Part shown: one piece after another, positions 15,848 through 22,933 of the stretch
Layout of the letters: every line of letters starts with the position of its first letter
Numbering within the stretch: position 1 is the first letter of the stretch
DNA from: a virus
Length of the DNA: 29,693 nt
Direction: 5' to 3' (one strand)
Virus record (IMG/VR): IMGVR_UViG_3300046822_000128
Coordinates: 1-29,693 of that record
Notes under the pieces: generated by a model
What the model saw: only the letters and a program-made list of their open reading frames with translations
Database searches by the model: none
What the model was told of the DNA's origin: nothing
Program-made: the position numbers and the translations under genes

Positions 15848-17255
15848 CGCTTCCGCCTACTGGGGGCTGACTGGCCAGCTCCTCGTCGATCTTATCGTCA
15901 GTGCGATCAGCCTCAAGCACGCCGCCCTGACGAAGGTTGGTGCGCACATCCGACTTCGCGATGAAGCCCTGTTGCCAGAGCTGGACCTGGGCCAGGATGT
16001 CCTGGGCGGTCATGGTTTCGTCGAAAAACGCCTGATTGAGCCAGAACACGGTGCCCTTCTCGTCGGGCTCGCCAATCATGAAGCGCTCGGCGTCAAGAAT
16101 GGCGCGCTTAAGGGCTTCCGAAACGTTGCCAGCAATGGTGCCGAGAACGGAGTTATCCGAGCTATACCGGATGCGCACGGCCTCTGCTGTCTCAGCGCCG
16201 CCACCCTGCTGGACGATGCGGGCGCCGATCATGAGCATCTGCTCTTCTTTGTCCTTCATCAGCGTGCGGGCCAACTGGCTTTCGTCGGCTTGCAGCAAGA
16301 CTGCCGAACCGGTCTTGCCAAGCATGTGCCCGCGGCGCGAACCAATCTGCATTCCGTTTGGGTTGGCCTTTACGAACTCGTCGGCACTGATGTCGGTGGT
16401 GATGAACAGAGTAGGTTGCGAACTGATGAATCCGCTCTCTTCCACCGTGGCGCTATTGCCGTAGTGCAGGATGTTGACGTCGGCCAAGTCCTCAAGGGGC
16501 GACTTATCGATGCTGGCGTCGTTGTTCTGGGCCCCGTAGAAGCTGAACGGGATGTGGTCGAAATGCTGCCCGGACTTATCCGTTGGAGTGGTTTCTGTAT
16601 ACCCCTCGGCGCCCTCCTTGTAGACCCGCTGAACGTAACGGCCATCGATCAGCAGCAGGACACGGTTCTGGTTGTAGGTCTCGCGCGATAGTTCGGTCGG
16701 GTTGAACTCGTTTACGCACTCCTGGAGATTCACGTAAACCAGGCGCTTGACGCCGTCGATCACCTGCTCATCCCAGTCGATTATCGACAAGGCGTCGTAG
16801 AAGTGAATCAAGGCGCGCTTGGTGCTGAGGTCAGCCATCGACGAAACGCCGCTTTCGGACGTGACCGTAGGGAAGTCGACCAGAAACCCGCCACGCCCTG
16901 TATCCAGGCACTCGCCTACTGACTCTTTAGAGAGCTGTTCAAGGCTGGTGCCGTCGCCGCTGGCGTTCTCTTTCAGGTATTCAACCGCAGTCGGCAGCGA
17001 CAATTCAGCAGTTTTGCGGAACACTGCCCCCATCAGCCCGGTACGCGTGCGCCCGGTAATGTTGAGGAACATCGCCCGCTTCTTGTACTGCTTGTACCGA
17101 GCCTGATTCTCAGGTGATTTGTTCTCAGGGTCAGGCATCGGCAGGTATTCGTCGTGCTTGCGAACCTCGCGGGCACCAGCGACGCAACGCTTCACCAACT
17201 GCCAGCCAGCCAGGGCTTGTGCGTACTCTGCCCGGGGGATGCTGTGATTCGCCAT
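15837..17255 (-). CDS. Portal protein (DUF4055)
   Basis: A 472-residue protein with ATG at 17255 and a TGAGG ribosome binding site. The sequence is that of the DUF4055 portal group: YKQYKKRAMFLNITGRTRTGLMGAVFR near residue 54, the IDWDEQVIDG region near 158, and HFDHIPFSFYGAQNND near 232. The C-terminal helical part has the typical acidic end (DKIDEELASQP). It forms the dodecameric ring through which the terminase packages DNA. It follows the large terminase by seven bases. Confidence 0.9.
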   Translation of the reverse strand: MANHSIPRAEYAQALAGWQLVKRCVAGAREVRKHDEYLPMPDPENKSPENQARYKQYKKRAMFLNITGRTRTGLMGAVFRKTAELSLPTAVEYLKENASGDGTSLEQLSKESVGECLDTGRGGFLVDFPTVTSESGVSSMADLSTKRALIHFYDALSIIDWDEQVIDGVKRLVYVNLQECVNEFNPTELSRETYNQNRVLLLIDGRYVQRVYKEGAEGYTETTPTDKSGQHFDHIPFSFYGAQNNDASIDKSPLEDLADVNILHYGNSATVEESGFISSQPTLFITTDISADEFVKANPNGMQIGSRRGHMLGKTGSAVLLQADESQLARTLMKDKEEQMLMIGARIVQQGGGAETAEAVRIRYSSDNSVLGTIAGNVSEALKRAILDAERFMIGEPDEKGTVFWLNQAFFDETMTAQDILAQVQLWQQGFIAKSDVRTNLRQGGVLEADRTDDKIDEELASQPPVGGSDEQ

Positions 17256-17262
17256 ATTGGCC

Positions 17263-18750
17263 TCAGAAAGTGAAGGTGACAGGGATGTGGGTCATGGCTG
17301 CGCGCTTGGTCTTGGCCACTGCGAAGTAGCGGAAGGCGTCAGCCGGGTGGGATGCCCAGTCATGGAGCGGCCGGTCTTTCCAGCAGCCCTTCTTGTCGTC
17401 CCACTCTTTGCGGTAGTTCTCCAGTGCGGTGATACCCTCTTCGCACTTCGATTCGTCGAATGCGCAATGGGCCAGGATTTCACGCGCCTGGTCTATGCCA
17501 TCATCCACGCCGATCTTGGGTACAACCTGAAAGGTCATGCGGTAGTGATGGCCGTCGATCTCGTAGCCCTCACGGGCCATCTCGCGGCGAGTCTTGGCAT
17601 CGCTACTGAACTCGCGGTTGTCGATGTCGTGTGGGCCCCAGTGCTCGGAGTAAACGTAACCACGATCCTTCAGCACCTTCATATAGTGCCGCAGGCCTTC
17701 GCCGCTATTCTGGTAGAAGTCGATGACGTGAAACTCGGTGCCGACCTGACGCACGAACCAGATGGCCGTGGAGTCGCCTACGCCGATGTCCCAAAAGGTC
17801 ATCACTGGTAGGTGGCTGTTGTCCGGCAGCGCTCCGATGCGCTGGGAGGCGTAAAGCTTGGTGAACTGCCTGGCGTAGTAAGCACCCTCGATCGACTGCT
17901 GGAAGGCTTCGGCTGGAATCGACGGGTATTCCCGCTTCATGTCATCGCCGAGTGTCTTCTCCTTGGCCGCGTACCAAGCACGCTGCCCGTCGCTGGTGAC
18001 AACCTGGTGCTTGGCGTGCAGTTCGTTGAAGTAGTCGGTCAAGCGATCCGGAATGACCACGTCGGCTGAATCAAGGCTGTAGGCCTTGTTGTTCCACCAA
18101 CTGAAGAAGAAGAACTTCCAGTCGAGCAGGCCCAGCGGTACACCGGAGAGCTGTTGTCGCTCGGCTGACTGGCTGTAATCGAAGAAATAGCCGGCCCGAC
18201 CCTCAGCCGTCGATTCAATCGTGACGAAGCAATCGGTTGCAACAGCCTCAAAGGCGCCGGTGACGATCTCTCGGGCCTTGTGTGGGAACTTGGCGCAGAT
18301 CTTCCCGAACTCGGACACGTGCAGGTAGCGCAGCGTGCCACCCCGAAAGGAGGTGCTGACGTAGAGCGAGCCGCCCTTGCTGAACACCAACTCCCCCGCG
18401 GCGTCGTTGCTCGCAGGGTTCGCGGCGCGGATCTCTTTCGGCAGGTTGTCGTAAGCGTACTTCACCTTCTCCCGGAACAAGCGCTTGGCGTCGTTCAGGG
18501 TGTGGGCGATCAGTGCGCACTTGGCCGACTCGAACAGCGCCGCGTCCAGCTGGATGATGCAGCACTCGGTGGTGAAGCCAAGCTGCCGGGCCTTGAGGAT
18601 CAGGTTCCGCGTGTGCATCCCCTGGAAATACTCGATCTGCTCGTCCGTCATCCGGAAGCGGACCTTCTTGCCCTGCTTGTCGGTGATGAAGTACAGGTTG
18701 TTCAGTCGCCAGAACTTGTCCCGCAGCAGCTTCATGTGCTCGGGCTTCAT
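17263..18750 (-). CDS. Large terminase subunit
   Basis: A 495-residue DNA-packaging motor protein. The ATPase part has a divergent Walker A (ILKARQLGFTT, residues 51-61), a Walker B-like strand (YLHVSEFGK, 142-150) with Glu147, and coupling motif IESTAEG (178-184). The nuclease part begins at the TFWDIGVGDSTAIW strand with its conserved Asp, and has further acidic residues towards DWASHPADAFRYFA near the C-terminus. ATG at 18750 follows the small subunit stop by two bases, with AAGGA upstream. Confidence 0.93.
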   Translation of the reverse strand: MKPEHMKLLRDKFWRLNNLYFITDKQGKKVRFRMTDEQIEYFQGMHTRNLILKARQLGFTTECCIIQLDAALFESAKCALIAHTLNDAKRLFREKVKYAYDNLPKEIRAANPASNDAAGELVFSKGGSLYVSTSFRGGTLRYLHVSEFGKICAKFPHKAREIVTGAFEAVATDCFVTIESTAEGRAGYFFDYSQSAERQQLSGVPLGLLDWKFFFFSWWNNKAYSLDSADVVIPDRLTDYFNELHAKHQVVTSDGQRAWYAAKEKTLGDDMKREYPSIPAEAFQQSIEGAYYARQFTKLYASQRIGALPDNSHLPVMTFWDIGVGDSTAIWFVRQVGTEFHVIDFYQNSGEGLRHYMKVLKDRGYVYSEHWGPHDIDNREFSSDAKTRREMAREGYEIDGHHYRMTFQVVPKIGVDDGIDQAREILAHCAFDESKCEEGITALENYRKEWDDKKGCWKDRPLHDWASHPADAFRYFAVAKTKRAAMTHIPVTFTF

Positions 18751-18752
18751 GG

Positions 18753-19361
18753 TCAGGCGTCCTTCGATAGATCGTCCATCAGCTTGGACAGCTCGTCGGC
18801 ATCAGTGCCGCCGGATTTGGTGTCGAGGTCGTAGGCTTGGCGCTCCAGAGCAACCAAAGTCTTCAGAGTTTCGGCCATTTCCTTCATCGTCTTGGAGCGG
18901 CCCGGCAGATCAATGATCTTCTGGTACAGGTCGTTGCGCTTGTCCTGCCCGTTGTCGTCTTCGGAGCGCATCAACTCGCCCAGCTCTTCAAACAGATGGC
19001 GGTTGTCGGTCAGCCCTTCCAGCTCATCCAGCAGTTTGTTGGTCAGTCGACGGCCACGCGAGATGTCACCGCGGTGAGCCATACGGATGCTCGCAATTAC
19101 CTCGGCGTTGACCTCAATGATCTCCCGTTCGGTATCCGCTGTTTTGGTGGATACCTCAGTGGATACCGTGCGCTTGGATACCAGCGCATCGGCCTTCGCC
19201 TGGATCTTCGCCTTAAGGTCTCGCTCCCAGCCATCACGCTTTGCGCGCTTGTTGATAGCGCCGTGGGTGATGCCTTGGGTTGACGCGATCTCTCGGATGG
19301 AAAGCAACCCGGCCCGGTAGGCGCGTTCGATTGCCTCCCAGTCGGGTTGCTTGGTTGTCAT
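18753..19361 (-). CDS. Small terminase subunit
   Basis: A 202-residue protein starting MTTKQPDWEAIERAYRAG. The ATG at 19361 is chosen because the frame upstream (open to 19658) overlaps a plus-strand gene and reads as non-coding. Residues 15-45 are a helix-turn-helix (LSIREIASTQGITHGAINKRAKRDGW) for recognising the packaging site. A helical oligomerisation region and an acidic C-terminus (DADELSKLMDDLSKDA) follow, the latter probably contacting the large subunit. It lies directly upstream of the large subunit. Confidence 0.9.
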   Translation of the reverse strand: MTTKQPDWEAIERAYRAGLLSIREIASTQGITHGAINKRAKRDGWERDLKAKIQAKADALVSKRTVSTEVSTKTADTEREIIEVNAEVIASIRMAHRGDISRGRRLTNKLLDELEGLTDNRHLFEELGELMRSEDDNGQDKRNDLYQKIIDLPGRSKTMKEMAETLKTLVALERQAYDLDTKSGGTDADELSKLMDDLSKDA

Positions 19362-19377
19362 GGATTCACTCAGATAC

Positions 19378-19406
19378 TTGAAATAGTGGCGCGCTGGCGG
19401 TATTTG
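19378..19406 (+). promoter_or_regulatory. Candidate promoter for the plus-strand gene at 19435
   Basis: TTGAAA (19378-19383), exactly 17 bases, then TATTTG (19401-19406). Both boxes are close to sigma-70 consensus, and the start codon is 28 bases downstream. It lies between divergent genes. Confidence 0.55.
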
Positions 19407-19434
19407 TTTCGCGAGATGCAATGGAGATTGCAGA

Positions 19435-19629
19435 ATGTCCAATCGGTTTATTGTCGTAAACGCTCGACCAATCGAAGACCGCAGACGTCGCAATAGCGCT
19501 GATCCCCCCCATTGGAAGGTTCGCGGATATTTAATCTTGGATAGGCTGGATAACCAGAGGCTGCCGACTTCATACTCAACTCGGGCTGAAGCCCAAGAGG
19601 AATGCGACAGAAAAAATAGAAGCCTGTAA
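19435..19629 (+). CDS. Small plus-strand gene between lysis and terminase genes
   Basis: A 64-residue protein opposite in direction to its neighbours. Support for coding is a GGAG ribosome binding site nine bases before ATG, a good candidate promoter just upstream, and a protein-like pattern ending YSTRAEAQEECDRKN. It is strongly basic in the first third (EDRRRRN). I do not recognise a family. With its own promoter and isolated orientation it has the look of a moron expressed from the prophage. A hairpin at 19637-19658 lies just after its stop. Confidence 0.62.
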   Translation: MSNRFIVVNARPIEDRRRRNSADPPHWKVRGYLILDRLDNQRLPTSYSTRAEAQEECDRKNRSL

Positions 19630-19636
19630 TCCGTCC

Positions 19637-19658
19637 GTGCCGCACTCACCTGCGGCAC
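19637..19658. other. Strong hairpin between convergent genes
   Basis: GTGCCGCA (19637-19644) and TGCGGCAC (19651-19658) are perfect arms around a six-base loop. No T-run follows on either strand, so it is a weak terminator at best. It lies between the convergent stops at 19629 and 19661. Confidence 0.45.
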
Positions 19659-19660
19659 AC

Positions 19661-19915
19661 CTACCCTTCCCCGCTATCCAGTAACACATCAATCAGCTTC
19701 TGCTCACCCAGGCGCATGGCGCCTAGGCACTGCAGGTCATCACACTTAGGCCCAAGCCCGAACACGGTGACCTCGCCCTTTGGGCCGATCAGGGTTAGGG
19801 CGCCAACAGTGCAGTCCGGATGCTCGCCGGCATCGAGGTCATCGGCAATCTTGCGCAGGGTCTTGGCAGCATCGCGCCACCCCTCACGCTTGAGCTCAAC
19901 AATCTTCATGCTCAT
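19661..19915 (-). CDS. Small phage protein of unknown function
   Basis: An 84-residue protein. The start at 19915 is chosen because its ATG overlaps the previous stop as ATGA and has GGGTGA upstream. The N-terminal half is helical (KREGWRDAAKTLRKIADDLDAG), and the second half has strands and two cysteines (KCDDLQCLGAM). I do not recognise the family. It is the last of four tightly overlapping small genes that follow the holin, where an endolysin would usually be; it does not resemble one. Confidence 0.7.
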   Translation of the reverse strand: MSMKIVELKREGWRDAAKTLRKIADDLDAGEHPDCTVGALTLIGPKGEVTVFGLGPKCDDLQCLGAMRLGEQKLIDVLLDSGEG

Positions 19916-20100
19916 GCGGTCACCCGCTGTAGCCACTCTTCCACGATCCGGCGTACCACTGGCTCGGTCAGGATTGCTGAGGCCTTCTTGCCTTCAATCA
20001 CCGACTGGATCAGCTCACGCGGAAGGACGTGGGCACCATCACTGGCTACCACTATCAGGTGCGGGCGGTGGTCAGCAATGTCGAGGATGTCGGCAGTCAT
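19912..20100 (-). CDS. Small phage protein of unknown function
   Basis: A 62-residue protein beginning MTADILDIADHRPHLIVVASDGAHVLP. The ATG at 20100 overlaps the preceding stop as ATGA; an in-frame ATG at 20106 would add two residues. Neither has a strong ribosome binding site, so translational coupling is likely. The C-terminal part is helical (ILTEPVVRRIVEEWLQRV). No known motif is visible and no function can be proposed. Confidence 0.65.
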   Translation of the reverse strand: MTADILDIADHRPHLIVVASDGAHVLPRELIQSVIEGKKASAILTEPVVRRIVEEWLQRVTA

Positions 20101-20288
20101 TGGCATACCATTTGGTGGGTTTGTGCATGTGCGTGGCCGTGGAGCAATCCAACGATCAAGCCTTGAGGAAGCCCGGCGCCTTTGGCTGCGTCTACCGCCT
20201 TGGCGATGGAGCTATCCAGCTCGTTCAAGGCCTTGGTGATGTCCTGGCCCATGGGAAGCGCGTGACGCAACCGAGTGACGTTGCTCAT
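20097..20288 (-). CDS. Small phage protein of unknown function
   Basis: A 63-residue protein starting MSNVTRLRHALPMGQDITKAL, with ATG at 20288 overlapping the preceding stop as ATGA. The C-terminal part is His-rich (LLHGHAHAQTHQMV), giving a possible metal-binding cluster. The GLIVGLLHGHAHAQTH ending looks familiar from other Pseudomonas phages, but I know no function. It is one of four overlapping small genes behind the holin. Confidence 0.68.
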   Translation of the reverse strand: MSNVTRLRHALPMGQDITKALNELDSSIAKAVDAAKGAGLPQGLIVGLLHGHAHAQTHQMVCQ

Positions 20289-20497
20289 GCCTTGCCCCCG
20301 CAATGTGTCAGCTCAAACTCAAGAGGACCGATGTACAGACGCCGCACCCATGGATTGTTTGGCAAGCGCAAATAGTCGAGCCGCCACTTCCAAGGACGAA
20401 AGCCAATCAGAAAGTAACCGCTGCCGGTTATCCACGAAATGAACCAGCCATTGCCGTGATATGGGTCTACGAAACGCCCTCGCTTATTCAGCTTCAT
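20285..20497 (-). CDS. Small aromatic-rich phage protein
   Basis: A 70-residue protein with ATG at 20497 and a good ribosome binding site (CTGGAGTGAGC). The longer open frame to 20683 is rejected because it overlaps the holin. The sequence is rich in Trp, Tyr, Arg and Gly (WFISWITGSGYFLIGFRPWKWRLDYL), so a short membrane-associating segment near residues 18-33 is possible. It lies immediately after the holin. It could be a lysis accessory, but no spanin or endolysin feature is present. Confidence 0.68.
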   Translation of the reverse strand: MKLNKRGRFVDPYHGNGWFISWITGSGYFLIGFRPWKWRLDYLRLPNNPWVRRLYIGPLEFELTHCGGKA

Positions 20498-20507
20498 GCT
20501 CACTCCA

Positions 20508-20550
20508 GTGTCGCGACACAATTTGCTGATTCGCGAAACGTGTCGCGAAT
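20508..20550. repeat. Cluster of three TCGCGA palindromes after the holin
   Basis: A 12-base perfect palindrome GTGTCGCGACAC lies at 20508-20519. A second inverted repeat has arms ATTCGCGA (20529-20536) and TCGCGAAT (20543-20550) around six bases. Read on the minus strand, TCGCGACAC occurs twice as a direct repeat. The cluster fills the gap between the holin stop and the next ribosome binding site. Confidence 0.6.
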
Positions 20551-20882
20551 TAATCGGCCCTGCGGCCAGGTAGCTTGAAGTCGGTGACCCGATCAGCAAT
20601 GGAGCGGATCTTCTCCACACCCAGAAAGCCAACCCATCCGCCGACGAAGGTCGCCATGCTCTGGGGTAGCTGGAAGAACTCAAGCCCGCTGATGATCGTC
20701 AGGGCCAGGCCACCACAGATAGCGCCCTCCACGATCATCTGGCGCCGTGTGCCGCCACCGTAGGTGATTCGCAGAACAGCCATCGCGCAGGACAACGCAG
20801 CCGCATAGAGGATTGGCGAATGCTGGCTCAACCACGCAAGCGCCATCGCCCAGGTGTCTGGTTTGTCTGGCATGTTTGACAT
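20550..20882 (-). CDS. Lambda-type holin
   Basis: A 110-residue inner-membrane protein with three predicted membrane segments at about 23-41, 50-70 and 74-90, and a charged C-terminus (KIRSIADRVTDFKLPGRRAD). This is the layout of the lambda S class I holin. The start MSNMPDKPDTWAMALAW resembles lambda S, including two closely spaced Met codons that might give 110- and 107-residue forms. ATG at 20882 has a strong GGAGGA ribosome binding site. It times lysis by opening the membrane; the endolysin it would release is not in this window. Confidence 0.86.
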   Translation of the reverse strand: MSNMPDKPDTWAMALAWLSQHSPILYAAALSCAMAVLRITYGGGTRRQMIVEGAICGGLALTIISGLEFFQLPQSMATFVGGWVGFLGVEKIRSIADRVTDFKLPGRRAD

Positions 20883-20910
20883 CTCAGTTCCTCCCCGTCA
20901 GGGAGTTAGG

Positions 20911-20933
20911 AATAAAAATGGCCTGCGTAGGCC
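20911..20933 (-). terminator. Late leader terminator next to the holin
   Basis: GGCCT (20920-20924) and AGGCC (20929-20933) with a four-base loop, followed on the minus strand by ATTTTTATT. It lies about 30 bases upstream of the holin start. Confidence 0.65.
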
Positions 20934-20956
20934 TGGGCATTGCCCGAAAACAGAAA

Positions 20957-20978
20957 GGCCCCTGCGTATGCAGAGGCC
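20957..20978 (-). terminator. Middle late leader terminator
   Basis: GGCCCCTGC (20957-20965) pairs with GCAGAGGCC (20970-20978) with one mismatch and a four-base loop. The minus-strand continuation is TTTCTGTTTTC. Confidence 0.65.
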
Positions 20979-21243
20979 CTGAATAGGTGCGCTCGTCTTT
21001 CCGAGCTGTCCGCCAAAGACATTCACAACGCCGACGCCCCATTGCATCGGTCTCGATGATCCAGTCTCGCGCCACCCTGACAGCATGGTGAGGTAAGGGT
21101 GCGCGGGCTGCCGGTGTTTTGTCGTAGCACTGCACTTGCCGGCTTATCAGTGTCCAGGCCTTCCGTGAGGCCGCCCTGGCTGCGGTGATGGAGTCGGCGA
21201 CAGCAGCACTCCCAGCTCGGAGAATGGGTGTGGCTGTGCCGAA

Positions 21244-21275
21244 AACGAAAAAACCCGGCGCGATGGCCGGGTTTT
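21244..21275. terminator. First late leader terminator, bidirectional
   Basis: AAAACCCGGC (21250-21259) pairs with GCCGGGTTTT (21266-21275) over a six-base loop. On the minus strand it ends in TTTTTTCGTTTTC, and on the plus strand in TTTTCTT. It lies about 45 bases downstream of the predicted start site of the candidate late promoter, like lambda tR'. Confidence 0.88.
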
Positions 21276-21324
21276 CTTGGATCAGTGAGTAAGTTGCCGT
21301 AGGCAAAACTCTAACAGTGGCGAA

Positions 21325-21353
21325 ATCATGCCACGAGCCGCACGGGAACGCAA
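21325..21353 (-). promoter_or_regulatory. Candidate late promoter (pR'-like)
   Basis: On the minus strand TTGCGT (21348-21353), 17 bases, then CATGAT (21325-21330). It begins eight bases after the stop of the Q-position gene and is followed by three terminators and the holin. The boxes are moderate matches; the arrangement is the main support. Confidence 0.5.
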
Positions 21354-21360
21354 TAGGCCC

Positions 21361-21942
21361 TCATGCGGCCTCGCGCATTTCGTAAATTGCCGCCGCTATG
21401 GGACTCAGTGCGCGGCGGTCCAGATCCTCGCAGCACTCGAAGATCAGTTGCAGCACTCCACCCCAATCCCTCTCCCAGTTGCACGATTCCAGTCGCACGT
21501 CGTAGAACTGCCACATCCACGCCCGGAACTTCTCGGCGTTGGCGAGCGGGTCCTCGTTGGCCGACTGGCCACCTTGATGCATGTGCCGGTACCGGCGCAT
21601 CACACCCTTCACCACATACTCCAGCTTCTCGCGCTTGGCGGCCGTCATCCGGGGCGACTTGCCGACCACCATCAGGAACACGACCTCTTCGGCAGCTTCG
21701 CGGATGTCGTCGTTCTGCTCAGCGGCGTACATGAAGTCACCGAAGACGCGGATCTGCGGATGCAGCCGGGCGATTGCCGACTGGATATGCCCAGCCAGTG
21801 CCCCGTGTATCGCGTGGCTTGCCGTGGGCCCGCGCTCAGTGTTCTGCACCACCACACCCAGCTGAACTACATCAGAGGTCTGTCCGGGGGCCGGGTTGTA
21901 CTTGCAGTCATGCCACGCCTGGCGCGCTGAGTTGATCTTCAT
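21361..21942 (-). CDS. Q-position protein, putative late antiterminator
   Basis: A 193-residue protein with ATG at 21942 (ATGA overlap with NinG, AAGGGGAG upstream). The middle is basic (MTAAKREKLEYVVKGVMRRYRHMHQ near residues 98-122), and the C-terminal part is rich in Trp and acidic residues. I do not recognise a named Q family. The call is from position: last gene of the nin region, directly before a promoter-terminator leader and the holin, exactly where lambda Q lies. If right, it would load on RNA polymerase at the late promoter and let it pass the terminators. Confidence 0.65.
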   Translation of the reverse strand: MKINSARQAWHDCKYNPAPGQTSDVVQLGVVVQNTERGPTASHAIHGALAGHIQSAIARLHPQIRVFGDFMYAAEQNDDIREAAEEVVFLMVVGKSPRMTAAKREKLEYVVKGVMRRYRHMHQGGQSANEDPLANAEKFRAWMWQFYDVRLESCNWERDWGGVLQLIFECCEDLDRRALSPIAAAIYEMREAA

Positions 21943-22517
21943 GCCGCTCTCCCCTTCAGCTCTCTTGTTTTTGCCCGGTAGCCGGCGGTCATCGCCCTCA
22001 GCTCTTCGACGGTGTATTTCTTGGCCTCATGAGGGCCTTCCAGCCAATCCACGGCCTCGGCGCCGATCCGCGTCACCAGTGCTATGCGGTAGTTCACGAT
22101 GTTCCCAGACAGCTGGGTGTTGCACGGCGAGCACTGGCGGTGGCAATTCAGCGGCTCGAAGCGCAATGCTGGGTTGCTACCGACGGTGCGGTAATGGCCA
22201 GCGTCATACTTGCCCTGGTGGTGCCGGCCACAGCTGATGCATGGCAGCTCAGCGTCACGTTCACGCACCCAGGCGTTGAAGGCCTGCTGCGTGTCCTTGA
22301 GGTGATCCGCCCTGCTCTTCAGCTTCTCCTTGCGGACCTTGATCTCCCGGCGCTCAACCTGGGCCAACGACTTGCGCGCCTTCTCCTGGTTCACGTCTTT
22401 GATGGCAAGGCCACAGGTGTAGTTGCAGACCGCTTGGCCGAGGCGCTGCGGGACGAATGAGGCCCTGCACGCTGGGTTCTTGCAGGTCTTGGACTTGGGT
22501 TGTTTGGTGGCAAGCAT
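21939..22517 (-). CDS. ninG: NinG family recombination protein
   Basis: A 192-residue protein. ATG at 22517 overlaps the NinB stop as TGATG. Two zinc-binding areas are visible: Cys12, Cys17, Cys31 and Cys35 near the N-terminus, and Cys93, Cys96, Cys125, Cys129, Cys132 with nearby His residues in CISCGRHHQGKYDAGHY and LNCHRQCSPCN. The region between (40-80) is a charged helix (KEKLKSRADHLKDTQQAFNAW). This is the lambda NinG (Rap) pattern, a Holliday-junction-type nuclease helping phage recombination. Confidence 0.92.
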   Translation of the reverse strand: MLATKQPKSKTCKNPACRASFVPQRLGQAVCNYTCGLAIKDVNQEKARKSLAQVERREIKVRKEKLKSRADHLKDTQQAFNAWVRERDAELPCISCGRHHQGKYDAGHYRTVGSNPALRFEPLNCHRQCSPCNTQLSGNIVNYRIALVTRIGAEAVDWLEGPHEAKKYTVEELRAMTAGYRAKTRELKGRAA

Positions 22518-22933
22518 CAGTATCGCCCTCCCCAGTTGTCTTTCTGCGTCCAGCGCACCTGGTGCTCGGCGCCGAATGCATGCACCCACTCGATCAGCTC
22601 GGCGCACTGCTTCACGCTGAGCTTGCTGGTGCGCTCGTAGATGACATCGAAGCCATTACCGTCTACCGCCGGGATCATCTGCGGCTTGTCACCAGTCTCG
22701 CGCAGCCAGGCGGCCGTCAGCAGGCGCTTCCAGATCAGGACATCCCATTTCTTTCCAGCGTGTTCGACCTGGGCAGCGATATCGGCCAGGGCCGCGTGCA
22801 GGGCTTTGTTCTGCTCCCCGCTGCGGTCCACTTCGGTGATCGCCAGCTTCTTGGGTTTGGTCAAGTCCAGGCCAGCGATATGCCCCATTACCCGGGCGCG
22901 GTCTGATTCGTTGCGGATCGGGAGGCTGGTCAT
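22517..22933 (-). CDS. ninB: NinB family recombination mediator
   Basis: A 138-residue protein with a near-perfect AAGGAGG ribosome binding site before ATG at 22933. The core QNKALHAALADIAAQVEHAGKKWDVLIWKRLLTAAWLRETGD is diagnostic for lambda NinB (Orf), a DNA-binding recombination mediator that can replace RecFOR functions. The C-terminal half (SKLSVKQCAELIEWVHAFGAEHQVRW) also fits. It overlaps the following NinG gene by one base. Confidence 0.92.
   Translation of the reverse strand: MTSLPIRNESDRARVMGHIAGLDLTKPKKLAITEVDRSGEQNKALHAALADIAAQVEHAGKKWDVLIWKRLLTAAWLRETGDKPQMIPAVDGNGFDVIYERTSKLSVKQCAELIEWVHAFGAEHQVRWTQKDNWGGRY

Larger units (their letters stand above)
20883..21360 (-). other. Late leader region without a convincing gene
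   Basis: This 478-base gap between the Q-position gene and the holin holds a candidate late promoter (21325-21353) and three intrinsic terminators on the minus strand. An open frame at 20884-21306 begins with TTG, lacks a ribosome binding site and runs through all three hairpins. I read the stretch as an untranslated late leader. Confidence 0.6.

Noticed and set aside
19362-19658. N-terminal extension of the small terminase frame
   Set aside because: The upstream part is antisense to a better supported plus-strand gene, and the internal ATG at 19361 starts a complete small terminase.
20285-20683. 132-residue version of the gene after the holin
   Set aside because: It would overlap the holin by 134 bases; the ATG at 20497 has a good ribosome binding site.
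20884-21306. 140-residue minus-strand frame between the Q-position gene and the holin
   Set aside because: It begins with TTG, lacks a ribosome binding site and passes through three terminator hairpins; it reads as leader sequence.
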